Shown here piece after piece: positions 42,915 through 52,116 of a stretch of 64,000 nt of DNA; the stretch's first letter is position 1; every line of letters starts with the position of its first letter. The position numbers and the translations under genes were made by a program. The notes under the pieces were generated by a model. The model had not been told where the DNA came from. It worked only from the letters and a program-made list of their open reading frames with translations, and ran no database searches. Where the stretch lies: positions 16,294 to 80,293 of the forward strand of contig JAKSPT010000010.1 of assembly GCA_024404495.1 (NCBI GenBank), given 5' to 3'. This DNA comes from Lachnospiraceae bacterium. Its GTDB lineage: Bacteria > Bacillota > Clostridia > Oscillospirales > CAG-272.

Positions 42915-43660
42915 CACAGACTCCGGATATGGAAGCCGCCGTCGATATCGACCGACTGCCCGGTCATATAGGGCAGCGCGCCGGTGCAGAGGGCAAACGC
43001 CGCCTTGGCGATATCCTCGGGCTGACCCCAGCGCTTGATCGGGAGAAGTCCGCCCTCGATCAGACGGTCGTATTTTTCCCTGACGCCCGCCGTCATTTCG
43101 GTGGCGATGATGCCCGGACGGATCTCGTTGACCGGGATGCCGTACTCGGCGAGGCGCTCGGCAAAGAGCGCGGTGATCATCGAAACGCCCGCCTTCGAGA
43201 CGCAGTACTCGCCCCGGTTGACCGAAACGGCGTAGGCGGAGAGCGAGGAGGTATTGCAGATATAGCCGCGGATGCCGTCAATCGGCTCGTTTTCCTTCAT
43301 CCGGTTGGCGACCGCCTGCGTCAGAAACAGCGTGCCCTTGGTGTTGATGTCCATCACGTAGTCGTAGCTTTCCTCGGTCATTTCGAGGAGGTCGTTCCGT
43401 ACCTTCGGCGCGACGCCCGCCACGTTGACGAGAACGTCGATCCGTCCCGCCTCGGCGGCGGTCTCCACGAAACGCTTTCTGTCCTCACTGCTTGCGACGT
43501 CGCCCTGCACGTAAACGAAGTTTTCATGGGAAAGGATCTCTTTTGCCTTTTCGGGATCGCGGCGGCTCATACCGAAAACGGTATAGCCTGCCGCAAGAAA
43601 GATCTCTGCCGTTGCTTTTCCGATGCCGCCGAGGCATCCGGTCACCATTGCGGTTTTCAT
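42914..43660 (-). CDS. Short-chain dehydrogenase/reductase
   Basis: The 248-residue cytosolic enzyme is an NAD(P)-dependent SDR that interconverts an alcohol and a ketone. TGCLGGIGKA is the cofactor motif, VNVAG the NNAG equivalent, and the catalytic set is a serine in CNTSSLSA plus YCVSKAG (Tyr, Lys). The C-terminal MTGQSVDIDGG is typical. The ATG at 43660 follows AAAGGTG; a GTG at 43672 is the alternative. It is third in the five-gene operon. Confidence 0.92.
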   Translation of the reverse strand: MKTAMVTGCLGGIGKATAEIFLAAGYTVFGMSRRDPEKAKEILSHENFVYVQGDVASSEDRKRFVETAAEAGRIDVLVNVAGVAPKVRNDLLEMTEESYDYVMDINTKGTLFLTQAVANRMKENEPIDGIRGYICNTSSLSAYAVSVNRGEYCVSKAGVSMITALFAERLAEYGIPVNEIRPGIIATEMTAGVREKYDRLIEGGLLPIKRWGQPEDIAKAAFALCTGALPYMTGQSVDIDGGFHIRSL

Positions 43661-43687
43661 CGTATTTCTCACCTTTATTATATATGA

Positions 43688-45001
43688 TTATTTGGAAAAG
43701 ATTTTCCGGTACAGTTCGGTATAAAGCGGGTCGCGGATCGCGCATCCGGGCGTGCCGCCGGGCGTGCGCATGATCTCGGTGCATTTCGAGCAGGCGATGC
43801 AGCATTTTTCCTTCTTCATTCCGCCCGAAAGGATATCGCGGGCGAAATCCGGATAGGCGAAGATCGTTCTGCCGAAGCCGGCGAAGTCGAAGCCGCCGTC
43901 CTTCACGAACGCCGAAACGACGTGGGGTGCCGAGGTGCCGAGGTAGGAAAGACCGGAGCAAATCAGCTTCATTCCGGGGACCGCTTTTTTCAGTTCCGCG
44001 GTGCCGTTCAGCATTCTCGCGACGCCGAAGATCGGCGCTTCCTCCGGTTCGTAGCCGCCGCGCACGTAGGGGCGGTTGACGTGGGGATTGAAATACGGAT
44101 TGCCCATCGTGATATTGACCAGCTTCACGCCGAGCGAGGAGAGCATCCGCAGGATCTCCTTCGCCTCGGTGAAGTCGGGCGTGATGCCGTTGCCCTCTGT
44201 GACGCCGAAGCCGTAGGGATAGGGGAAGCCGTCGTAAGCGTTCATACGGGTGGAAACGAGGAAGTTCTCCCCGCAGACCTGTCTTGCGCCCGCGACGCTT
44301 TCGCGGAGGAGACGGGTACGGTTTTCAAAGCTGCCGCCGTAGCGTCCCGGACGGGTGAAGGCGGAAAGTAGCTCGCAGTTCAGATAGCGGTGGCACGCCT
44401 TGATATCCACGCCGTCGAAGCCCGCTTTTTCGGCAAGACGCGCGCCGTTCACAAGCGCCTCGCCCACGCGGTCGAGGTATTCGTCGGTGACGATGCGGTC
44501 GTCGGAGATCGGATGATCCTTCTCAAAGATCGGGCTGTGATAGGCGATCAGCGGCGCGGGAACGCCGTCGGGCTTGCTGTATCTGCCGGAATGGGTCGCC
44601 TGCATCACGATAACGGGGGCGTACCCGTTTTTCTTCATCGCGGTCTCTTTGATCTCCTCGACCTCGCGCTTGAAGGAATCGAGGTTGTCCTCGGTGATCC
44701 AGAGCTGACGGGGATTTGCCCTGCCCTCCCGCATCACGGCGGTCGCCTCGAACCAGATCAGTCCCGCACCGCCTTCGGCAAAGCGGCGGTAACGGCGCTT
44801 CGTCAGCTCGTCGGGACGGCCGTCGGCGGTACCGTCGCAGCCCTCCATCGCCTGGCAGGCAAGACGGTTCGGGAAAAGATGTCCGGCAATTTCTGCCGTT
44901 TCGGCAAGCGGGGACAGATCCTCCGCGTAGGGGAGCGAAACGCCCGCCGCTTCGCACTGTTCATAGAGGGATTCTTTCGTGAAGGTGATCGCTTTTTTCA
45001 T
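43688..45001 (-). CDS. Old-yellow-enzyme family NADH:flavin oxidoreductase with Fe-S cluster site
   Basis: The 437-residue protein has the FMN-binding barrel of the old yellow enzyme/2-enoate reductase family: APVIVMQATHSGRYSKPDG, FDGVDIKACHRYLNCELLSA, GRYGGSFENRTRLL and a phosphate-binding FAGFGRTIFAYPDF. Near the C-terminus a cysteine array (C-x2-C-x2-C-x12-C) would hold a [4Fe-4S] cluster. It stops there, without the FAD/NAD domain of larger enoate reductases such as BaiCD, so its electron donor must be separate, perhaps the flavoprotein two genes on. AAAGGAC precedes the ATG. Confidence 0.9.
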   Translation of the reverse strand: MKKAITFTKESLYEQCEAAGVSLPYAEDLSPLAETAEIAGHLFPNRLACQAMEGCDGTADGRPDELTKRRYRRFAEGGAGLIWFEATAVMREGRANPRQLWITEDNLDSFKREVEEIKETAMKKNGYAPVIVMQATHSGRYSKPDGVPAPLIAYHSPIFEKDHPISDDRIVTDEYLDRVGEALVNGARLAEKAGFDGVDIKACHRYLNCELLSAFTRPGRYGGSFENRTRLLRESVAGARQVCGENFLVSTRMNAYDGFPYPYGFGVTEGNGITPDFTEAKEILRMLSSLGVKLVNITMGNPYFNPHVNRPYVRGGYEPEEAPIFGVARMLNGTAELKKAVPGMKLICSGLSYLGTSAPHVVSAFVKDGGFDFAGFGRTIFAYPDFARDILSGGMKKEKCCIACSKCTEIMRTPGGTPGCAIRDPLYTELYRKIFSK

Positions 45002-45042
45002 CTTGTTGTCACAGTCCTTTCGGGAAACGTGTTATTCTGTAT

Positions 45043-47025
45043 TTAACCTCTTGCCCCGGCAGCAAGCAGGATCTCTTCCTCCGCCGCCTCGTCGGAGAGG
45101 TAATTGTCGCGGAAGGTGTACTGCGGATGGGCGGCGTCGAGCGGTTCGTACATCGGCATATCGGGTGCCTCCGCCTTCTTTGCGTAGTTGCCGCAGATCT
45201 CGTTGAAGTCGCCCTTATAGATATAGTTGCGGTGGCAGGAAACGAGGACGTTGTCTGCGACCGTGAAGCCCTGCGAGCCGTTATCGAGATAGATTCCGCC
45301 GTAGTCGTTGTTGACCGAAACGATATAGTTTCCGCTGATATCGGTGCCGTCGTTTCTGCCGAGGGTATAGATCCCGCCGCCGTCAAACAGCACGTTCATA
45401 ATGTTTTCGATATGGTTATGGCTGATCGTACTGCCGCCGAAGAGGAATTCGCCGTCTTCGTCCTCGTAGTACGCGCCGCGCATTTCCTGCCCGTTGCAGC
45501 CCCATCCCCAGCCGTAGCTGATGCCGGTATAGGGCAGATCGGAGATCGTATTATAGGAAATATCGGCGTTTTTCACGTAGCCGACCATGATCCCGCAGGC
45601 GGAGGAATACCCCGCGCCGACGTTTTTGACGCGGTTATCGGTGATCTTATTGTTTTCGGTGAGGCGGTATTCCGTCGCGGAAAGGTTGGAGCCGTCCTTT
45701 TTCACGCAGTCGTGGAATTCGGTGGTGAAGGAGCCGAGCATGATGCCGCTCCCCGCAAGATCGGTGAAGGAATTCTTCGTGACCGAGCTGCTCTTCACGC
45801 CCTCTGAAAGCCACAGCCCCGTGCCGCCGAGGCAGGTGAAGCGGCAGCCCGTGAAGGTCACGTTTTTCAGATATTCGCCGTAAACTGCCGCCTTCGGCAT
45901 CAGCCACTTGGAATTGTCGAAGGTGGTGTCCGCCGTCATCGAAGCGGCCTTATAGACGTTGCCCTGAATGGTCAGCAGACCCTCGTCGGTCTCCGCCTGC
46001 AGCCACGTGGAATCCGAGAAGGTGAGATTGCGGAAGGAAAGCCCGGTGACGGGTTCCTTTTTCGTTCCCTTTACCGTCACGACCTCTTCGAGACAGCCGA
46101 GGACCGCTTCTGCCTTCGCCATATCCTCGCCGGAGCGCGGGATATAGTAAACCTTCCCCTCCGCGGTATCGGCGTACCATTCGCCGGGGAGATCGAGGAA
46201 TTCGTAAGCGTTTTCAAGGAAGGCGAACTGGTTCGCGCTGATCGCCGCGCCGCCGAGACCCGCCGTGACGTTATAGTTTTTCCACGCGGGCTGCACCATC
46301 GTGAAGGTCGTCTTTCCGCCCGAAGAAGAAGCCGAGGAAACGCGGACGCGGGATTCGGTCCACATATTGCGGAGCACGAGGCAGACATCCGAGGGATTTT
46401 TCAGTCCCGAGGCGATCTTCAGGTCGGTCGTAAGCGTTTTATCGTCAAACGCCGCCGTGAAAAGGTTCTCCGCCGTGCGGGCGATCGTCGCGCGGACGCC
46501 GTTGACGCGGAGATCGCGCGGGGCAAAGCCGTCTTTGAAAGCGGAAAGCGCCGTCTTCGCATCACAGACCCAGATATTATTCGCTTGGTCGGCGAGCGTC
46601 CACCCGGAAAGGGGCGCGCCGCCCGAAAGGATCGCGGTCTGTCCTTCCGCGCCCTCGTAGGTCACGGTATGACCGTTTCTGCCGCCGTCCTCGGGCGTGA
46701 AAGCAAGCGTTTCGGAGAGGTAATACGTCCCGCCCGCGAGAACGACCGTCACGTCCCTGTCGGCAGACGCCGCGCGGACGGCATTCTTCGCCGCGGAAAC
46801 CGTTTTCAGCGGCGCGGCGGCGGTTCCGTCGTTTTCATCAGATCCGTTCACCGGATCAACGTGGATTGTCAGCATATCGGCTTCCTCCGCAGTCGGTTCT
46901 TTCGTTCCGTCATCGGTCGTTTTACCGGACGGGGCGCCCGGATTCGCGCATCCCGCGGCGGCAAGGATCAGAAAAACTAGGCAAAGCAGCACCGCGAGCA
47001 GGTGCGGGATTCGTTGAAGCGTCAT
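45043..47025 (-). CDS. Right-handed beta-helix lipoprotein
   Basis: The 660-residue product has a lipoprotein signal peptide (LLAVLLCLVFLILAAAGC). From residue about 52 (LTIHVDPVNGSDENDGTAAA) it follows the exported parallel beta-helix pattern seen in polysaccharide lyases and some glycosidases, with asparagine-rich rungs such as ISYNTISDLPYTGISYGWGW and ISGNYIVSVNNDYGGIYLDN. It is cell-surface anchored and probably acts on or binds a polysaccharide; the family is uncertain. AAAGGA precedes the ATG. It opens the operon of redox enzymes, which implies that its product or ligand is the substrate they process. Confidence 0.85.
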   Translation of the reverse strand: MTLQRIPHLLAVLLCLVFLILAAAGCANPGAPSGKTTDDGTKEPTAEEADMLTIHVDPVNGSDENDGTAAAPLKTVSAAKNAVRAASADRDVTVVLAGGTYYLSETLAFTPEDGGRNGHTVTYEGAEGQTAILSGGAPLSGWTLADQANNIWVCDAKTALSAFKDGFAPRDLRVNGVRATIARTAENLFTAAFDDKTLTTDLKIASGLKNPSDVCLVLRNMWTESRVRVSSASSSGGKTTFTMVQPAWKNYNVTAGLGGAAISANQFAFLENAYEFLDLPGEWYADTAEGKVYYIPRSGEDMAKAEAVLGCLEEVVTVKGTKKEPVTGLSFRNLTFSDSTWLQAETDEGLLTIQGNVYKAASMTADTTFDNSKWLMPKAAVYGEYLKNVTFTGCRFTCLGGTGLWLSEGVKSSSVTKNSFTDLAGSGIMLGSFTTEFHDCVKKDGSNLSATEYRLTENNKITDNRVKNVGAGYSSACGIMVGYVKNADISYNTISDLPYTGISYGWGWGCNGQEMRGAYYEDEDGEFLFGGSTISHNHIENIMNVLFDGGGIYTLGRNDGTDISGNYIVSVNNDYGGIYLDNGSQGFTVADNVLVSCHRNYIYKGDFNEICGNYAKKAEAPDMPMYEPLDAAHPQYTFRDNYLSDEAAEEEILLAAGARG

Positions 47026-47074
47026 AACGGTCCTTTCCCCGGAACATCCGGAATCAAAAATATTTATTCATATT

Positions 47075-47103
47075 ATTGTACCACGTTTCGGAGCGGTTGT
47101 CAA
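47075..47103 (-). promoter_or_regulatory. Promoter of the five-gene redox operon
   Basis: TTGACA (47098-47103), 17 bp, TACAAT (47075-47080) on the minus strand. Confidence 0.8.
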
Positions 47104-47131
47104 GAATCGGAAAAGCAGAAAAGGCACAAAG

Positions 47132-47167
47132 AAAGACCGTCGTCGGCAAAACGCCGGGGCGGTCTTT
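47132..47167 (-). terminator. Terminator after the glycerophosphodiesterase gene
   Basis: AAAGACCG and CGGTCTTT pair outside a CGG/CCG stem. The T-tract (CTTTGTGCCTTTT) is interrupted. Confidence 0.65.
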
Positions 47168-47170
47168 CGA

Positions 47171-47986
47171 TCATTTTTGGGGTTCAAAGCCTTCGAAAAT
47201 GAAGACCTCAAACTCTTTTTTCTTTTCGTCGATCTCCTCCTGCTTCCGAAACGTCCATCCGATCTGATAAGCGCCGTAGAACGCGGAGAGCTTCCGCATC
47301 GGATGCGCGGACGTTTCCTGCTCGTACGAAATGAAATCGGGGCGGCAGAAGACGTTGAAGCCGAGGTCGCCGAGGAACCGCATCCCGACGTTCTTATCCC
47401 GGAACGCGGCGGACAACTGTCCGCGGCAGACCGAGGGGCGGTGGAAGCGGTACCACGTCGGCACGGCGGGCTGAAAAGATTGGATAAAATAGACGCCGCG
47501 ATAGCGCGAGAGGACGGCGTCCGCCGTGCGGCAGAGCTTGCCGACCGAGAAGCCCTCCGCCTTGAATTCCAGCAGAACGGGCACTTTTTTGTCCACGAGG
47601 GCAAGGAATTCCTCAAGGGTGGGGATCCTTTCCTCCGTTCCCGCAAGCTTCTGTTCCTTCAGCTCGGCGAGGGTCATTTCCTCCGGCCGTTTCGCGGTCC
47701 CGCACATCCTTTCGAGGGTCTTATCGTGAAAGATCACGATTTTCCCGTCTGCGGTCAGGTGCAGGTCGGTCTCGATCGGGTATCCCTTCTCCACGGCAAG
47801 CCGGAACGCCGCCATTGAGTTTTCCGGGATCCCGTGCTTTTCGTCGTGGAGCCCGCGGTGCGCGATATAGCGGTACGTCTTCAGCACGACGAGTGCCGGA
47901 TGTCCCCGGAGCGACGGCAAAGTAAACCACATCGCAAAGATGGCGAGCAGCATCAAAGACAGGATCAGGATCAGCAGGATCTTCAT
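47171..47986 (-). CDS. Glycerophosphodiester phosphodiesterase
   Basis: The 271-residue protein has an N-terminal membrane helix (KILLILILSLMLLAIFAMWF) and a GDPD barrel. YIAHRGLHDEKHGIPENSMA carries the catalytic histidine and metal glutamate, IETDLHLTADGKIVIFHD the second histidine, and VLLEFKAE a late glutamate. It releases glycerol 3-phosphate from glycerophosphodiesters at the membrane. The ATG at 47986 has only a weak ribosome site; an upstream start at 48085 adds non-conserved residues. Confidence 0.9.
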   Translation of the reverse strand: MKILLILILSLMLLAIFAMWFTLPSLRGHPALVVLKTYRYIAHRGLHDEKHGIPENSMAAFRLAVEKGYPIETDLHLTADGKIVIFHDKTLERMCGTAKRPEEMTLAELKEQKLAGTEERIPTLEEFLALVDKKVPVLLEFKAEGFSVGKLCRTADAVLSRYRGVYFIQSFQPAVPTWYRFHRPSVCRGQLSAAFRDKNVGMRFLGDLGFNVFCRPDFISYEQETSAHPMRKLSAFYGAYQIGWTFRKQEEIDEKKKEFEVFIFEGFEPQK

Positions 47987-48111
47987 TTTTTGACCATGGC
48001 TTTCGCGAAACGAAAGTTTCCTTTCTTCCGGAATTGCGGCCGGTTTTGCGCAATATACGGCGTTTTTGGGCTCGAAAAGCACCATTTTTTACGTTGCAAA
48101 CGTGCCAAAAC

Positions 48112-48130
48112 GGCGGCGTTCAGCCGCCGA
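48112..48130 (-). terminator. Hairpin after the MFS gene
   Basis: GGCGGC pairs with GCCGCC around a five-base loop and is followed by GTTTTGG on the minus strand. It is weak as a terminator. Confidence 0.45.
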
Positions 48131-48174
48131 GCCGTATTTGCCGGGGATGCTTGCGCGTTAGTGCGGCATCCCAT

Positions 48175-49509
48175 TCAGTCTTCAAAGTCGAAGTGCTCGA
48201 GCAGGTCCTTCTTCTGTGCCGGAGCGGCGTCGCCGTGGCGGACGAAGAGCATCGTGACGAAGGACAGCGCGACGAAGAGAGCGGCGTAGGGGAAGAGCGT
48301 GCGGTAGCTGACGTATTTCAGCAGCGCGCCCGAAAGGATGGGGGTCAGGACCTGCCCCGCCATCGAAGCGGTGTAATAATAGCCGGTGAACTTGCCGATA
48401 TCGGAGCCGCGGCACATTTCAACGACCATCGGGAGCGAGTTGACGTTGATCGCCGCCCACGCGAAGCCGATCAGCACGAAAACGACGAACATGATCGCGT
48501 TGATGGAATGGAAAGCGGTGGTGAGGAAATAGCAGGCACCGAAGCAGACGGCGAGCGCGGCGGCACCGATCATAATGGTGCGGCGTCTGCCGATCTTCGC
48601 GGCGAGCAGACCGATCGGGATATAGGAAACGATCGCGCCGGCGGTGGCGACGAGCAGGCAGGTGGAGGAACCGCCGAGTCCCTGCCCCATCACCTCGTCA
48701 ACGTAGGTGGTGAACCACGTCGTGACGCCGTTGTAGCCCATATACCAGAGGCAGATCGAGGCGAGCAGGAAGATCAGGCTCTTCACGACCGGAGCGGGCA
48801 GACGCTCGTTTCCCGAGCCGTCGTCGTCCGCAAGGTTCCATTCGGGATGCTCCTTTTCGAGCGCCTGATTCTCCTCGGTCAGTTTTCTCTCCTTCACGGT
48901 GAGAAGGAGCACGCCGACCGAGACGAACATCAGCGCCGCGACGATGATGAAAAGCGGCTGATAATCGACGTGAGGCACGTTTTCGGTCTTCGACGCCGGA
49001 TAGAGGACGGCGGCAAGACCGAGATAGATGATACCGCCGACCGCGCCCATCAGGTTGATGACGGCGTTTGCACGGGAACGGAGGGGCTTGGGGGTCACGT
49101 CGGGCATCAGCGCGACGGCGGGAGAACGGTAGATTCCCATCGCGACGAGCAGGAGCCCGAGCACGACGACGAAGGAGATCAGCTTCCACGGTGCTGCCGA
49201 TGCGGCGTAGGCGTTATCGAAGACCGGGAGGAGGTTCATTAAAATGACCGCAAGCCCGGTGCCGAAGAGGACGAAGGGCATCCGTTTGCCCATTTTCGCG
49301 CTGCTCTTATCTGAGAGCGAGCCGAAAAACGGGAGGAGGAAGAGGGCGAGGACGTTGTCCGCCGCCATAATGACACCGGCGATCGCCTCGTTCATCCCGA
49401 AGGTTTCTTTCAGGATCAGCGGGATCACACCGTCGTACATCTGCCAGAAGGCGCAGATCGAAAGGAAGGCGAGGCCGACGAGAATCGTGCGTTTGTAGTT
49501 GAGTTTCAT
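48175..49509 (-). CDS. MFS transporter (SLC45/GPH-like)
   Basis: The 444-residue protein has about twelve membrane helices with the MFS loop FFGSLSDKSSAKMGKRMPFV after helix 2 and GLLAAKIGRRRTIMIG after helix 8. The first loop resembles SLC45-type sugar/proton symporters. The central cytosolic loop (KERKLTEENQALEKEHPEWN) is long. AAGGAG precedes the ATG. It follows the rhamnosidase gene by 36 bp, so it probably imports a rhamnose-containing glycoside or rhamnose released from it. Confidence 0.9.
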   Translation of the reverse strand: MKLNYKRTILVGLAFLSICAFWQMYDGVIPLILKETFGMNEAIAGVIMAADNVLALFLLPFFGSLSDKSSAKMGKRMPFVLFGTGLAVILMNLLPVFDNAYAASAAPWKLISFVVVLGLLLVAMGIYRSPAVALMPDVTPKPLRSRANAVINLMGAVGGIIYLGLAAVLYPASKTENVPHVDYQPLFIIVAALMFVSVGVLLLTVKERKLTEENQALEKEHPEWNLADDDGSGNERLPAPVVKSLIFLLASICLWYMGYNGVTTWFTTYVDEVMGQGLGGSSTCLLVATAGAIVSYIPIGLLAAKIGRRRTIMIGAAALAVCFGACYFLTTAFHSINAIMFVVFVLIGFAWAAINVNSLPMVVEMCRGSDIGKFTGYYYTASMAGQVLTPILSGALLKYVSYRTLFPYAALFVALSFVTMLFVRHGDAAPAQKKDLLEHFDFED

Positions 49510-49545
49510 TGCGGAACTCCTTTTCTTTTTATTCCGGTCGGAGAA

Positions 49546-51747
49546 TCAGCGCGCGGCGAGGATATCGGAGGCTTTGCGGACAAAACGGTAGGTGCCGGGG
49601 TTGACTTTGAAGGTCTCGGTGCCGAGGATCACGGTCGCGGTCTTCTCTTCGGGGACCGTGAAATCGAAGGTGATCTCGTCCCCCTCGGTCTTCCACGCCG
49701 AGGCGATCGTGCCGGAATCGGTCTCAAAGGTCGCCTGCACGAAGGAAAGACGCGGGTCGGGGATCGGATTCAGATAGAAATGCGTAAAGCCCGGGGCGTT
49801 TTCGTCGGCACGGATGCCGGCGGCGCAGGAATACATCCAGCTTGCCACCGCGCCGTAGGCGTAATGGTTGAAGGAGTTCATCGCGGCGCTCCACATTCCG
49901 CCGTCGGGACGGATGCCGTCCCAGTGCTCCCAGATCGTCGTCGCGCCCATATCGACCGAGAAGAGCCACGAGGGGAATTCGTGACGGAGGAGCAGATCGT
50001 AGGCGACGTCGGGATATCCGTTTTCGGTCAGGGTCTCCATCAGCACCGAGGTGCCGAGGAAGCCGGTGTTCAGCGCGGTGCCGTTTTCGCGGATCAGACG
50101 GACGAGCGAGGCGGCGCATTCCTTCGTATCGTCAACAAGACCGAAATGCAGCGCGAGCGCGTGTGCGGTCTGCGTCGGCGTGACGAACTGCCCGTTCGGA
50201 CGGTAGGTCTCGTTGAAGTCGCGCTTGATGCGGTACCAGAGCTCCTCATAATAGGAAACGTCCTTTCCGAGGATCTGCCCCGCCGCGACGAGAAGCTTTA
50301 CCGAATACGAGAAATACGCGGTTGCGATCAGACCGTGGTCGGTCGCACCCTTCTGGTCGGTCGGATGGTCGAGTGCGAGCCAGTCGGCGTAGTGATGGCC
50401 TGTGTTCCAGATCGTTTCGCGGTCGCTCTGCGCGCGGATGTAATCGACCCACCCCTTCATCGTGTCAAACTGACGCGCAAGAAAGGACTTGTCGCCGTAG
50501 ACCTGATACATCTGCCACGGAACGATGGTCGCGGAATCCGCCCAGCCGGAGGAACAGCGGCCGTTTCCGTGCAGGGCGTCGGGAATGACGGCGGGGATGC
50601 CGCCGTCCGGGAGCTGCTCGGACGCCATGTCGTTCAGCCATTTGGTGAAGAATTTCCGCACGTCGAAGTTCAGCGCCGCCGTGCGGCAGAAGACCTGCGC
50701 GTCGCCCGTCCAGCCGAGGCGCTCGTCGCGCTGCGGACAGTCGGTCGGGACGTCAACGAAGTTCGATAGCTGCCCCCAGATCACGTTCTGATAGAGGCGG
50801 TTCACGTCGGGATCGGAGCAGAGGAAGGTGCCCGTCCGGCGGATATCCGAGCAGAGAACGGTTCCGGTGAAATCCTCGGTCTTTACCTCTCCGGGCCAGC
50901 TTTCCACCTTGACGAAGCGGAAGCCCTGAAAGGAGAAATGCGGATGATAGGTCTCGCCCTCTTCGCCGGAGCAGAGATAGGTCACGGTCTGCTTCGCGGA
51001 GCGGAGATTTTCGAGATAGACGTTGCCGTCCTTGTCGAGGACCTCAAAATGAACGAGCCGGCAGACGTCGCCCGCCTTGCCGTGCGGGGTGATCGAAAGG
51101 CGTCCGGTGAATTCCTGCCCGAAGTCGAGAACGGTTTCGCCCTTCGGGGTCGTGAAAACCTTTTTCGCGGTCACGGTTCCCTTTTCGCGGATCTCCTCGC
51201 CCTCCTGCGGGATGAAAATATCCTTCGGGTAGTCGGCGATCAGCGGCGCGTCGGTGAAATCGGGGGCGACGCGGGCGTCGAAGGTCTCGCCGTCGTAGAT
51301 GCCCGAGAAGAGGATCGGAGTCTTTCCGCATTCCCAGCTTTCGTCGGTCGGGACCGTTTCCTCGGTGCCGTCCTCAAAGGTGAGGGTCAGGAGCGCGATC
51401 ACGGCGGGACGCGGGAAGAAGCCTCCCTGCCCTGCAGACCAGCCGATCCTGCCGCACGCCCAACCCTCGCCGAGGGTCAGCGTGAGGACGTTGCGTTCCT
51501 TCAGCATTGCCGAAACGTCGTATTCCTGTACCTGCAGACGCTTTTTGTAGTTGGTCCAGCCGGGGGCAAGCTCAAAGGCGCCGACCCGCTTTCCGTTCAG
51601 CTCCGCTTCGTAGAGTCCGATCGCCGTGACGGTCAGCACCGCCCGGAGGATCGGCTTTTCCAGTCTGAATTGCTTCCGGAACGCGGGACAAACCGAGCCG
51701 TATTCCTCGGGTGCGCGCAGGTATTTCGCTGTTTTCAGGTCTTTCAT
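49546..51747 (-). CDS. GH78 alpha-L-rhamnosidase
   Basis: The 733-residue protein is a GH78 rhamnosidase. The concanavalin-like N-terminal domain (GLYEAELNGKRVGAFELAPG) precedes the catalytic barrel, where VPTDCPQRDERLGWTGDAQ holds the acidic catalytic residues and GATTIWEHWDG and AAMNSFNHYAYGAVASWMY are conserved. There is no signal peptide, so hydrolysis is intracellular. The ATG at 51747 follows AAGGCGG. The MFS gene follows, making a rhamnoside uptake and cleavage unit. Interleaved palindromes lie 30-54 bp upstream. Confidence 0.93.
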   Translation of the reverse strand: MKDLKTAKYLRAPEEYGSVCPAFRKQFRLEKPILRAVLTVTAIGLYEAELNGKRVGAFELAPGWTNYKKRLQVQEYDVSAMLKERNVLTLTLGEGWACGRIGWSAGQGGFFPRPAVIALLTLTFEDGTEETVPTDESWECGKTPILFSGIYDGETFDARVAPDFTDAPLIADYPKDIFIPQEGEEIREKGTVTAKKVFTTPKGETVLDFGQEFTGRLSITPHGKAGDVCRLVHFEVLDKDGNVYLENLRSAKQTVTYLCSGEEGETYHPHFSFQGFRFVKVESWPGEVKTEDFTGTVLCSDIRRTGTFLCSDPDVNRLYQNVIWGQLSNFVDVPTDCPQRDERLGWTGDAQVFCRTAALNFDVRKFFTKWLNDMASEQLPDGGIPAVIPDALHGNGRCSSGWADSATIVPWQMYQVYGDKSFLARQFDTMKGWVDYIRAQSDRETIWNTGHHYADWLALDHPTDQKGATDHGLIATAYFSYSVKLLVAAGQILGKDVSYYEELWYRIKRDFNETYRPNGQFVTPTQTAHALALHFGLVDDTKECAASLVRLIRENGTALNTGFLGTSVLMETLTENGYPDVAYDLLLRHEFPSWLFSVDMGATTIWEHWDGIRPDGGMWSAAMNSFNHYAYGAVASWMYSCAAGIRADENAPGFTHFYLNPIPDPRLSFVQATFETDSGTIASAWKTEGDEITFDFTVPEEKTATVILGTETFKVNPGTYRFVRKASDILAAR

Positions 51748-51776
51748 CGTATTGCCGCCTTTCTTGAAAAAGATTA

Positions 51777-51801
51777 CTGTCAGAATTGACAGGTTACTGT
51801 C
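51777..51801 (-). promoter_or_regulatory. Interleaved inverted repeats before the rhamnosidase gene
   Basis: CTGTC (51777-51781), GACAG (51788-51792) and CTGTC (51797-51801) alternate, so the middle arm can pair with either flank. It may be an operator for a dimeric regulator or an RNA switch close to the ribosome site. No clear -35/-10 pair is seen nearby. Confidence 0.45.
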
Positions 51802-51852
51802 CGGACTATCAAAATAATGATTGGCGAATGCATTTTCGCACGACACGCTTCC

Positions 51853-51947
51853 GGCTCTTTCTCCGTCGGAGAAAGAGCCTCGGCAGAAAGAGAGACCAAC
51901 GGGCGGGGCTGACGGCGTTTTCTCAAAAACACGTTTTTGAGAAAACG
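51853..51947. repeat. Hairpin-rich intergenic segment
   Basis: Two strong palindromes lie side by side: a 12-bp stem GGCTCTTTCTCC/GGAGAAAGAGCC (51853-51879) and a 15-bp stem CGTTTTCTCAAAAAC/GTTTTTGAGAAAACG (51916-51947). A third, CCCTCC/GGAGGG, follows near 51976-51991. I see no gene between 51748 and 52116. The first stem recalls the opening hairpin of the dispersed element but lacks its core. Confidence 0.7.
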
Positions 51948-52116
51948 TCTAACCGCGCCCCTCCCTTTGGAAGCCCTCCTGCGGAGGGAAACGGTCTGTA
52001 CGTCACGCTTTCATTCTCTGCCCATCGCTCACGGAAAAAACGCTCGGTTTATCATTCGGGAGATACAAATCGTATCGGGATTCCGGAAAAAGCAAAAAGT
52101 ATAGTTTTGCTGTTTC

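Noticed and set aside
47987..48085. Longer N-terminus for the glycerophosphodiesterase
   Set aside because: The extra 33 residues are hydrophilic, precede the membrane helix and have no ribosome site.
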